Shown here piece after piece: positions 24,801 through 31,148 of a DNA stretch of 32,733 bases. The DNA lies in the IMG/VR virus record IMGVR_UViG_3300021961_000351, positions 1 through 32,733 of that record. One strand, 5' to 3'. A program made the translations under genes and the position numbers. The notes beneath the pieces are model-generated. The model saw only the letters and a list, made by a program, of their open reading frames with translations, was not told where the DNA came from and did no database searches. This stretch comes from a virus. Each line of letters begins with the position of its first letter. The first letter of the stretch is position 1.

Positions 24801-24916
24801 ATGACATCTGGTTTAATTTTTTTTGCTTGACGAAAAAGATCTTTAAACGCAAGAACATATTCTTGGTGTCTAGAAAGACCTCGCCAGTGCACATCTGCAA
24901 TATGTAATATTTTCAT
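21785..24916 (-). CDS. gp46/47: Fused SbcD-SbcC (gp47-gp46) recombination nuclease
   Basis: Single 1043-aa chain joining both subunits of the Mre11-Rad50-like DNA end-processing nuclease. Residues 1-220: metallophosphoesterase with DVHW (Asp8, His10), GGDIVH (Asp44), GNHD (80-82), His150 and GDIH (182-185). Linker 220-360 includes the Rad50-binding region. Rad50 part: GKNARGKSS Walker A (399-407), Q-loop Gln517, coiled coil about 555-880 with a hook C717-x6-C724 instead of CxxC, signature ELASGMEK (951-958), Walker B LIIDE (981-985) and His1017. Both active sites look intact. In T4 these are two genes. The start forms a TAATG junction with the upstream gene. Confidence 0.95.
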   Translation of the reverse strand: MKILHIADVHWRGLSRHQEYVLAFKDLFRQAKKIKPDVIYVGGDIVHSKTQGISPELVENLVWWFNEMAKIAPTHIILGNHDGLIHNKDRQDAISPIINAIDNKNIFLYKDSGVYPTGIPGFDWCVFSCFDEENWKSVKPTKNISIALFHGAVTGSLTDIDWSLDGEVPVSFFDAFDFGLLGDIHKRQFLNKEKTVAYCGSTIQQNYGEDGEKGFLVWDIKSRNDFDVEFYPVKNNYQFVTVDWKGSVEKTVKACSEYSRLSRFRISAVNDYITSAQTKSLQKALKKTKNASEVVFKIDNSFSAERIKESESDALNLRDIKVMKDLMRQYYAGSNISEDEWNELDKITSSYLSEVTQTNTDLRNVKWGINRVAFDNMFCYGENNEINLDKLPGITGIFGKNARGKSSIIGTIAYGLFNSSDRGSIKNIHIINSRKNFCKTEIDISVNGSLFRIIRETKKKNTKNNIWAPTDLKVYQIDGDGNITSDKTEEQRRESEKILRSMIGTSEEFHMTSLASQGEMNIFIKEKATSRKNILSNFLDMSVFDNMNENAKKDTSDLRTELKQFSAESSWSKKINDLTAAMSKNQSMLNKVNEEKESLEIEIEKLTKEVLKNTDSDFVTFTEVEDAEASVVLLKKKINDEQEKLDGCKDLIYDTETKIKKIQDFIDAFDIDAVKEKNNESKKLVKTLWELKGLLKAENAELTAMEKSVKRLLEVPCGDSFPTCKFIKDSHRDKSKIEEKRIKVNGLETNLSDLTDSYKKIKKENYEEKIEKYNSIIQKKSELVTKISNNRVEIQSIQNKIENLKKEYETKKRRSEDLKRRFDGQDPESDVSGVSKLLSIKKKDLKINDENRIDKIRDIEGLRLAIENAEKSKKKFNELNTQLKVQDLFIQATSKRGIPVQIINLLLPKINKEISKILKGVVGFTVVLEADLESNAMDVFIDYGDSKRIIELASGMEKMISSLAIRVALINISSLPKSSMLIIDEGFGSLDETNLEACGRLLHSLKKSFKNILVISHIDQIKDIVDNTIDIMKLGVNSHVQSI

Positions 24917-26142
24917 TAAATACCCGTACTCATGCTAATAACGTAGTCTCTTTTATCAGGTTCAAACTGTAATTTTCCGCTAGGACATATTACCCAGCAT
25001 CTCTTAGTTGTACAAGTTTTTGGCTTTGCAGCATATCCGTCTGTCATAACAATACAACCGTCAAAGTTTTTACTAATTTTTCTAAAGTGATCCTCAACTG
25101 CATTAAAACAAGTACCTCCGCTAAGACCTCTTCCAAAGGTTGCTCTTTTACCTTTTTTCCACGTGGTTTTACTTTCTTCATCAACTTGACTATCAAAGTA
25201 ATAATATACAAAAGTATGAGTCTTAGATAGCTGTTCTAGAATTTTACCAAAACGATCGAGAGAATCAGGTCCAACAGATCCGCTCTGATCTATATAGACT
25301 GCCAGCATAGATGTCTTTTCAGTTTTTCTACCTGCATGAATGTAAGGATACTTCCTATTAATTTTCCGCTGGGTTTTAAAATAGTTGTTTCTAAGCTTGC
25401 TTCCGCAAAAATACTTAAGTGCTCTTTCCCATTTAAACTCTACTGTCGTTAGCTTTTCCACTTCAGCCCTGACAGACATTGATACAGAGCCCCAGCTTCT
25501 ACTGTTTCCTACTTCTTTTGCTTTTTCAAGAATTTCTTTTACTTTCTGATCAGCAATAATTTTATCTGTTTCGGAAAGCTCGCTATTATCATGTTCGTCC
25601 AGAACTATTATAACATCTTGCAATCCGTCAATTGTCTCTTGAATGCTTTTGTTTTCAAGAATTTTTTCCATATACCATTCAGAAGACATATAAGCTGGAA
25701 GACTTGCAATCCAGTCATTCATTTTTTCTATCATTGCACGGCGGTCTGGATCGATTTCAATTCCTTCTTTTACTTTTAATTTATTTTTGACACCGGGAAT
25801 AAGACCACATTCTGGAAGCTGAGCTCTAGGAATAATGCTGTTAATTGCAAGATCGGTTGCAATGTTCCAATAATTGTGAGGCTCACGCTTTCTTGTCGTT
25901 ACATGCTTAAAAATAAGATGATAACACTCGTGTTTGAGAAGACCAAAAATCTTTTCACGCGAAAGAGAAGATACAAATTCAGGTGACCAATAAAGAGTCA
26001 TAGTGCCATCTTTGTATGTAACACCCGCTGTGCCTATTTTTGGATCACAAATTTTACGCATTCCACGAATAATTGTAGCAAAAAAAGGTTCATCAATCAA
26101 AAACTTAACTAGAATACTGTCAAACTGCTTTTCAGTAATCAT
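24916..26142 (-). CDS. VWA-like / putative metallopeptidase partner of MoxR ATPase
   Basis: 408 aa. N-terminal domain has an HExxH zinc site (H71-ECY-H75) followed by NIATDLAIN (Asp97 a possible third ligand), as in DUF2201-type metallopeptidases. C-terminal VWA-like domain holds a MIDAS: D285-x-S287-x-S289 (YIDQSGSVG), GGT at 342-344 and TDG at 367-369. Such proteins pair with MoxR-type AAA+ ATPases to remodel or insert metals into target proteins. The upstream MoxR gene ends at its ATG (TAATG), and it ends in the same way at SbcDC. The target in phage infection is unknown. Confidence 0.83.
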   Translation of the reverse strand: MITEKQFDSILVKFLIDEPFFATIIRGMRKICDPKIGTAGVTYKDGTMTLYWSPEFVSSLSREKIFGLLKHECYHLIFKHVTTRKREPHNYWNIATDLAINSIIPRAQLPECGLIPGVKNKLKVKEGIEIDPDRRAMIEKMNDWIASLPAYMSSEWYMEKILENKSIQETIDGLQDVIIVLDEHDNSELSETDKIIADQKVKEILEKAKEVGNSRSWGSVSMSVRAEVEKLTTVEFKWERALKYFCGSKLRNNYFKTQRKINRKYPYIHAGRKTEKTSMLAVYIDQSGSVGPDSLDRFGKILEQLSKTHTFVYYYFDSQVDEESKTTWKKGKRATFGRGLSGGTCFNAVEDHFRKISKNFDGCIVMTDGYAAKPKTCTTKRCWVICPSGKLQFEPDKRDYVISMSTGI

Positions 26143-27221
26143 TAAGCTGCGCCTCGGACTGTTTTAAGAATTCTAGGTTTGAGAGCAGTTGTAATCATTT
26201 TAATATTATGAAGGCGCTTTGTAGTCATAAGGGTTTGAGAAAAGTCTACAACCACTTCGTCAGAAACGTAGCTCATAAAACGTGTCAAATTATCAATTTG
26301 TGTTGCACAAATATCATTGTCTTTCAAAAAGAGCACTACTTGATCAAGAGCTTCATTCTTTTTATCATTTGTCATTGCCTTTACATCTGCTTCTACACTG
26401 TCAAAATTGTTAAGAATATCATTAGCGCTCAACTTAAAAACGTAATTTTTAACAAAATCAAGAAAAGCTGCTGTTGTATGCATGCCAATAAACCCTGCTG
26501 ACATATGAAGCATCATATCTGGAATATCATCTCCGGCAAAATCTTCAGGCTTGCAATTTGCATGCTTAAGAGATTTATCTAGTCGTGCCCATGATGCAGG
26601 ATATGGATACACGCTACCAGGATTGCGTTCACCGCTATGCATAAGATGTGATGGATATTTCTTAATAAACTTTTGAATCATAGAATCGATGTCATTTCTA
26701 GCAGCCCACTCAAGCCAATCTGCAGTTGTAGGAATAAGCTCAGTGACCCAGAAACGACGAAGCAAAGCAGGATCCATTTCGTTTACTGTAAAATCATTTC
26801 CTTCATTGATTGCCATAATAATGCGTGTTTCAGGGTGAAGCTTTTGACCGTTAAGCTCTCTGTCTAGAACGATCTGGAAAGCGCACTGCAAAACTTCTGT
26901 TGTGGCTCGATTACCTTCATCAAGAAAGAGAAGATGCGGCTCGCGACACGCTGCCATAAATCGATCATTGGGAGCAAAACGTGTTACGCCGTCAACGAGT
27001 TCAGGAAGACCAATAATGTCACCTTCAGAAAACACACTTAGACGCCAGTCTAAGACAGGAATCCCAGGACCACTATGATCAAGATACATGTGATTTGTTT
27101 TAATAAGTGAAGCAATATGCTTTGTAATATCTGATTTTCCAATTCCTGTGTCACCCTTTACCAAGATTGAAATATCAGGTGGAAGTGAAGTGGCAACCTG
27201 TACGAACGTTTTAATATCCAT
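26142..27221 (-). CDS. MoxR-family AAA+ ATPase
   Basis: 359 aa, chaperone-like ATPase. GDTGIGKS (23-30) Walker A, LLFLDEGNRA (97-106) Walker B, MAINEGND with Asn139 as sensor 1, and PALLRRFWV with arginine finger/sensor residues (155-156), as in MoxR/RavA-like ATPases. The C-terminal lid extends from about residue 200. It would act with the VWA/metallopeptidase protein encoded next, with which it shares a TAATG junction. Some T4-like phages carry MoxR homologues. The short upstream gap (27222-27266) holds a weak TGTTATAAA-type -10. Confidence 0.87.
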   Translation of the reverse strand: MDIKTFVQVATSLPPDISILVKGDTGIGKSDITKHIASLIKTNHMYLDHSGPGIPVLDWRLSVFSEGDIIGLPELVDGVTRFAPNDRFMAACREPHLLFLDEGNRATTEVLQCAFQIVLDRELNGQKLHPETRIIMAINEGNDFTVNEMDPALLRRFWVTELIPTTADWLEWAARNDIDSMIQKFIKKYPSHLMHSGERNPGSVYPYPASWARLDKSLKHANCKPEDFAGDDIPDMMLHMSAGFIGMHTTAAFLDFVKNYVFKLSANDILNNFDSVEADVKAMTNDKKNEALDQVVLFLKDNDICATQIDNLTRFMSYVSDEVVVDFSQTLMTTKRLHNIKMITTALKPRILKTVRGAA

Positions 27222-27266
27222 TGTATTTCCTTTTGTTTTGCAAAGTTATTTTATAACATTTAAAGC

Positions 27267-27731
27267 TTAATTGCACTCAATAATTTCATAAATGGCTTTT
27301 GGAACAACTGTTACATACCCAACAGAAGAAAGTATTTCTACTAAATCTTCTTTAAGCGCTAATTCATGACTAGTCTTTTTATACGTTTTAATTTTAAAAA
27401 CCATTCCGACTTCTTGCTTTCTATTGTAGTTAAACCCTACTATGTCGCCTTCTTTAAAGCCATAAGAAGTTACAATAGTTTGTTGACTTGAAAAGTCTTC
27501 TTTGATCTGCCTAATCTTTTGTCTTTCATTTTCTTTCAGCTCTTTAGGAGACAATCCAGTTTCATTAAGTTTGGAGTCTCTACCTGCAGCTTTTGCAACA
27601 TCCATTTTTTTCTTCATTGGAGTCGGGGGAGCATACACACCGAGCTCTTGCGAATGTTGAGCCATCTTTTCTTGCTTAAAATTTTCTTTAAGATTTTTTA
27701 AATCTTGTCTCGCAATTTTTCTTTTTGCCAT
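27267..27731 (-). CDS. Hypothetical protein with C-terminal SH3-like barrel
   Basis: 154 aa. The N-terminal 80 residues are basic and charged helix (ARQDLKNLKENFKQEKMAQ, then LSPKELKENERQKIRQIKED). The C-terminal half is beta, with GFKEGDIVGFNY, GMVFKIKTY and VGYVTVVPKAIYEI, resembling an SH3/KOW-like barrel. No specific family recognised; nucleic acid or protein binding is likely. An extended -10 promoter (27750-27758) precedes it, starting the MoxR-VWA-SbcDC block. Confidence 0.6.
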   Translation of the reverse strand: MAKRKIARQDLKNLKENFKQEKMAQHSQELGVYAPPTPMKKKMDVAKAAGRDSKLNETGLSPKELKENERQKIRQIKEDFSSQQTIVTSYGFKEGDIVGFNYNRKQEVGMVFKIKTYKKTSHELALKEDLVEILSSVGYVTVVPKAIYEIIECN

Positions 27732-27749
27732 AATACACCTTGCGTTAAT

Positions 27750-27758
27750 ATTATAGCA
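27750..27758 (-). promoter_or_regulatory. Extended -10 sigma70 promoter (TGCTATAAT)
   Basis: Perfect TGnTATAAT on the minus strand, 19 bases before the ATG at 27731. The -35 at 17 bases (ATGTAA) matches only half of the consensus, as is usual for extended -10 promoters. It lies in the gap after the PAP2/Fic gene and would give host-polymerase transcription of the 154-aa gene and MoxR block. Confidence 0.55.
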
Positions 27759-27779
27759 ATAAATATTACAAATTACATA

Positions 27780-29024
27780 CTATGAAAATAACTTTTCCAT
27801 ATCGTTGTCAAGATAAAAATTCTCTAAAAGTTCAGGCAAATCATTGCATAAAATCTGATTTGTAATGTCAAAATTAAATCCTGCCTCTTTAAGAAAAATA
27901 ATATTTGTAATTTTCTTATTTCCTTTCTCAAAAGGCGCAACCCAGTTGATAGCTGCAAGTTTCATAAAGGGTCTATTATTAAATTTTGAAATTTTAGAGC
28001 AAAACTCTTCAATTTTCTCAACAGGAGACAGCATGACACCTGAAATAGTAGATTTTTCTACTAATCTTACTGCGGATTCTTTTTCCAAAATTCTATTAAG
28101 CAAGACAATGTCACTTATACAAGATTGAGAATTAAAAAATGCATGACACATTCCTTCAAAAAGACGAACAATTTCTTTGTTTTCTGTACACAATTCAAAT
28201 CTATAGCCTGCTAAAAAGTTTTTACTAGCATCATAGGACTCTTGAATAGACGCTCCTGTAGACTCTGATATAAAAATAGACATGTCGTTTGAATATATTG
28301 ACAAACATTCTTTCTTAGTAAAGTTGGGTCGAATTTCGCTACTTCTTTTTCTTAAAAATCTTACAAATGTTTTTTGAGCACTTCTACTATTCGCATTTTC
28401 TTGTATTGTGTTATTTAAGAAGCTTACTGCCTGCTCTCCTACAAATCTACCAGCTGCTATGTCTGATGGGAAATGCACGCCATTTTCTATTCTAGATTGA
28501 CATATCAACTCGGCCAGTTTTTCAAGTTCTCTCTTTCTATGAGGCACAATATTTGAGAGGTAGTCACAAGTAAAATAAGCAAATGCAGCATGACCACTCG
28601 GAAAAGCAGGTGAACTTACTTCTTTTGTCTCTATATCTTCTTTTCTTTCTTTAAAATAGACGTAAGGCCTTTCTCTATTATAGAGAAACTTAAGTCTAGT
28701 AACAACACCGTCAAACTCATCTAGTATTTCATCTAGCTTTTTCCAGTCAACGTCTTCTTTTTTAAGAAGATTTTTAAAAATGTCTTCAGATTTTTTATGT
28801 GACTTTTTTAAGAATTTTTTACTTATCGAAGGATTTCTTACACATCTTCTAACTTCATCTAAGTCTTCCTCAAATTTAGAAGTATTTTCTTGTGGATAAG
28901 AAAGCTTCGGTAACGATTCTTCAAAACCTTTAAAATAATGGCATTTTTTCTGGACTCTGCTTCTATACTTTTTTGGGACACTTTTTCTGTCTTCATCTTC
29001 GAAGAGATTCCTAATAGATAACAT
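27780..29024 (-). CDS. PAP2-family phosphatase fused to a degenerate Fic domain
   Basis: 414 aa, soluble. Residues 1-90 are a charged helical leader. PAP2/haloperoxidase-like core with all motifs: K112-x6-R119-P120, PSGH (142-145) and S177-R178-x5-H184-x3-D188; so acid phosphatase activity is plausible, without the membrane helices of lipid phosphatases. Residues about 215-400 read as a Fic fold: FISESTGASIQES, GVMLSPVEKIEEF, KLAAINWV and then APFEKGNKK (363-371), where active Fic has HPFxxGNGR. The His is Ala, and Gly-Arg is Lys-Lys, so AMPylation is not expected. The start at 29024 has AAGG. Both domain calls come from motifs only; PAP2 is firm, Fic moderate. Confidence 0.78.
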   Translation of the reverse strand: MLSIRNLFEDEDRKSVPKKYRSRVQKKCHYFKGFEESLPKLSYPQENTSKFEEDLDEVRRCVRNPSISKKFLKKSHKKSEDIFKNLLKKEDVDWKKLDEILDEFDGVVTRLKFLYNRERPYVYFKERKEDIETKEVSSPAFPSGHAAFAYFTCDYLSNIVPHRKRELEKLAELICQSRIENGVHFPSDIAAGRFVGEQAVSFLNNTIQENANSRSAQKTFVRFLRKRSSEIRPNFTKKECLSIYSNDMSIFISESTGASIQESYDASKNFLAGYRFELCTENKEIVRLFEGMCHAFFNSQSCISDIVLLNRILEKESAVRLVEKSTISGVMLSPVEKIEEFCSKISKFNNRPFMKLAAINWVAPFEKGNKKITNIIFLKEAGFNFDITNQILCNDLPELLENFYLDNDMEKLFS

Positions 29025-29040
29025 GCCTTTTCCTTGATGA

Positions 29041-29601
29041 TTAATCTTTATGGTGCATATACTCTAGCTTATGGTAGACATCACCTAAATCATCTGCTGC
29101 TTGTGAGATTTTTGTTCTCATCCAATCTTCTAAATCATACCCCGGAGGTATCATATCTTGTATCTTGCCAGCATATTTTTCTATTTTATGAAGCTGTAAT
29201 TTTGCCATATATGCGCCTTCATGATGAGCTGTTCCAAATTCGTGCTCACTTTGAAAATCATCATGCATATCCAATGAAGGTATTTCTAAAGGTTGAAATA
29301 GGCTTGTTGTGCTTCCGCATCCACAACCTTCTTGCATAACCATTACTCCTCCGCACTCTGAACATGCAAGCTTGTATGGATTTCTTGCTATTTCGCATTG
29401 ACACGGAGACATTCCGCAAGCAGGGCAAACATCACCATAGTCATCACAAATACACGGTGACTGGCCACATGATGGGCAAATAGATGAAGTAGGAGACTGT
29501 CTAAGAAAGTTAGGAGATACTTCTTCTGGTTCTACTAAAAAGTCTTCTCTTACTCTTGCAATTTCTTGTTGGATCATTCTCTTTAATGCTTTTCTATTCA
29601 T
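29041..29601 (-). CDS. Zinc-ribbon virion-associated protein
   Basis: 186 aa. Starts with a helix ALKRMIQQEIARVRED. Residues about 42-96 hold three Cys modules: CPSCGQSPCIC, CPACGMSPCQC and CSECGG...GCGC. The C-terminal region EGAYMAKLQLHKIEKYAGKI, MIPPGYDLEDWMRTKISQAA and VYHKLEYM matches a recurring C-terminal motif I know from marine phage virion proteins (MAKxQL...W...KI..A.D). ATG at 29601 starts 9 bases after the primase stop. It is probably a structural or internal virion protein; the zinc ribbons could bind nucleic acid or the prohead core. Confidence 0.68.
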   Translation of the reverse strand: MNRKALKRMIQQEIARVREDFLVEPEEVSPNFLRQSPTSSICPSCGQSPCICDDYGDVCPACGMSPCQCEIARNPYKLACSECGGVMVMQEGCGCGSTTSLFQPLEIPSLDMHDDFQSEHEFGTAHHEGAYMAKLQLHKIEKYAGKIQDMIPPGYDLEDWMRTKISQAADDLGDVYHKLEYMHHKD

Positions 29602-29610
29602 TACATCCTC

Positions 29611-30573
29611 TTAATACATTGAACCTGATTTGATTCCGCTTATTAAATATCTCATTCTTTCCATATTATCAAAAGGTTTAGCATCAAGAATCAAGTTTTT
29701 TACTTCTTCTCTTGTGTAGTCTCCTAAATCTTTATCAAAATTGTTTATAGTTTTTACATCAATTCCGTTTTGATAAAAAAGTTTTGCTATTTTTATTTCT
29801 TTGTGCTTTGCATCTGGATCAAACCCAAGTATCACAGGAGTCTTGTTTTCTACAATTTTTCTAAAAACTGCGTATGACATATCAACCCAGCTTCCTAAGA
29901 CGGGTACAGACTGTTTACCTGACTTGACGGCGTCAAATATTCCTTCAACTAAGACAATAGGTTTCTTCCAGTTTACTAAATGTTCATTAAAAATAATATC
30001 TTTTTTTGAAGCATCGCAATTTTTATATTTTGCAAACTTTGTTTCTTCTTCAACTGTTCTAGTTACATAAAAATTTAAGTCAAGATTACTATCCAAACTT
30101 GGAAAAATTACTCTGTTTTTAAATCCATATTCAAAACTATAACCTACTTTAAATCTATACAAATCTTCTTCTTGCATTCCTCTATTAAAAAGATACTCTC
30201 GTATAAAGTTTGCAGTATGACTATTAGAAAGTACGACCATTTTAAAGTCAGAAGGAAGGCAAATAACCTTTTTTTCATCTTCGTCTGGAGAGTTTTCTCC
30301 TCCAAAAAATTCTCTTACACGGTCAAGATTCTTAAATTCTGGAATATTTTTCTTAACAAACCAAGAAAGACTTTTTCCTTTTGATTCACAAACCCAACAA
30401 TGATAAACGCCTGTTTCAATAGAAATAGAAAGCTTTCTTTTCTTTTTTGTTTTTGGAGACTTTTTGCACACTGGACAATAAACTGCTAAATCTTTTCCAT
30501 CGCCAGAAGTAATTCCTTCACCGAAAACGGATACTAGTAAGTCTTTCTTTTGTTTAAGCGTGACAATATTCAT
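29611..30573 (-). CDS. gp61: DNA primase (DnaG-type, T4 gp61-like)
   Basis: Makes RNA primers for lagging-strand synthesis. 320 aa. N-terminal zinc finger with CPVC (33-36) and HCWVC (58-62), then a helical core, and a TOPRIM domain with VLVEGIFDAV (Glu210) and GFDPD (Asp252, Asp254). Length fits phage gp61-type primases, without a fused helicase. The start is ATG at 30573; no strong ribosome site precedes it, so it is likely coupled to the RuvC gene ending 11 bases upstream. Confidence 0.9.
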   Translation of the reverse strand: MNIVTLKQKKDLLVSVFGEGITSGDGKDLAVYCPVCKKSPKTKKKRKLSISIETGVYHCWVCESKGKSLSWFVKKNIPEFKNLDRVREFFGGENSPDEDEKKVICLPSDFKMVVLSNSHTANFIREYLFNRGMQEEDLYRFKVGYSFEYGFKNRVIFPSLDSNLDLNFYVTRTVEEETKFAKYKNCDASKKDIIFNEHLVNWKKPIVLVEGIFDAVKSGKQSVPVLGSWVDMSYAVFRKIVENKTPVILGFDPDAKHKEIKIAKLFYQNGIDVKTINNFDKDLGDYTREEVKNLILDAKPFDNMERMRYLISGIKSGSMY

Positions 30574-30584
30574 TATTGAGAATA

Positions 30585-31148
30585 TTAATCACTATCTTCA
30601 TTATTTTCAAGCCACTTTGCCTTTGCAATTACAAAAGCGTCTGCCATGTCATATGCGTGTTTTTCATAAACTTTCAAACTTTTTCTAGAGCCCGACTTGA
30701 GAATTTTTGTAGGAAACACAAAGCTTTTGCCTACTATTTCTTTTACTTGGCGCAAGACTTGATCTTTTGTTCCTTCAGAAGTTTTCTTTTTCCCTAAAAC
30801 AATTATATTGTTTATTTTTCTTGCGTTATTAACATTGATAGGATATGCTTCAATGCCTAAGTCATTATAGCAAACCCACTGAATAATACCATTAAATTTT
30901 GCCAACTTAAAAAGTGTGCCAGAAGAAGATCTTCCTCTTGCAAAGCTTGTTAAATAATCTTCGACGGCTATTTCTTCGATAGGGTGTTTAATCATTAGTT
31001 CCAGGACATGCGACTTAACTTTTTTCACTTTTTCAAAAAAGTTTTTGACTTTAGATAGATCCACATGTGAAAAGTGAACTTGCTCACCTTTTTCGTCTAC
31101 TATGCAAAATCCTGTACATGAAGTGGATATGTCCATGCCTAAAATCAT
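30585..31148 (-). CDS. RuvC-like Holliday-junction resolvase
   Basis: RNase H-fold nuclease for branched DNA, resolving recombination intermediates before packaging; T4 uses endonuclease VII (gp49) for this. 187 aa. Catalytic residues: Asp6 in GMDISTSCTG, Glu63 in IAVEDYL, Asp167 and Asp170 in YDMADAF. Loop SFARGRSSSGTLFKL is typical of phage RuvC-like proteins. The start directly follows the stop of the LamG protein (TAA-ATG). Confidence 0.85.
   Translation of the reverse strand: MILGMDISTSCTGFCIVDEKGEQVHFSHVDLSKVKNFFEKVKKVKSHVLELMIKHPIEEIAVEDYLTSFARGRSSSGTLFKLAKFNGIIQWVCYNDLGIEAYPINVNNARKINNIIVLGKKKTSEGTKDQVLRQVKEIVGKSFVFPTKILKSGSRKSLKVYEKHAYDMADAFVIAKAKWLENNEDSD

Noticed and set aside
27222-27266. 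TGTTATAAA as a promoter for MoxR
   Set aside because: Imperfect -10 and no -35; the better extended -10 promoter upstream of the 154-aa gene can serve the block.
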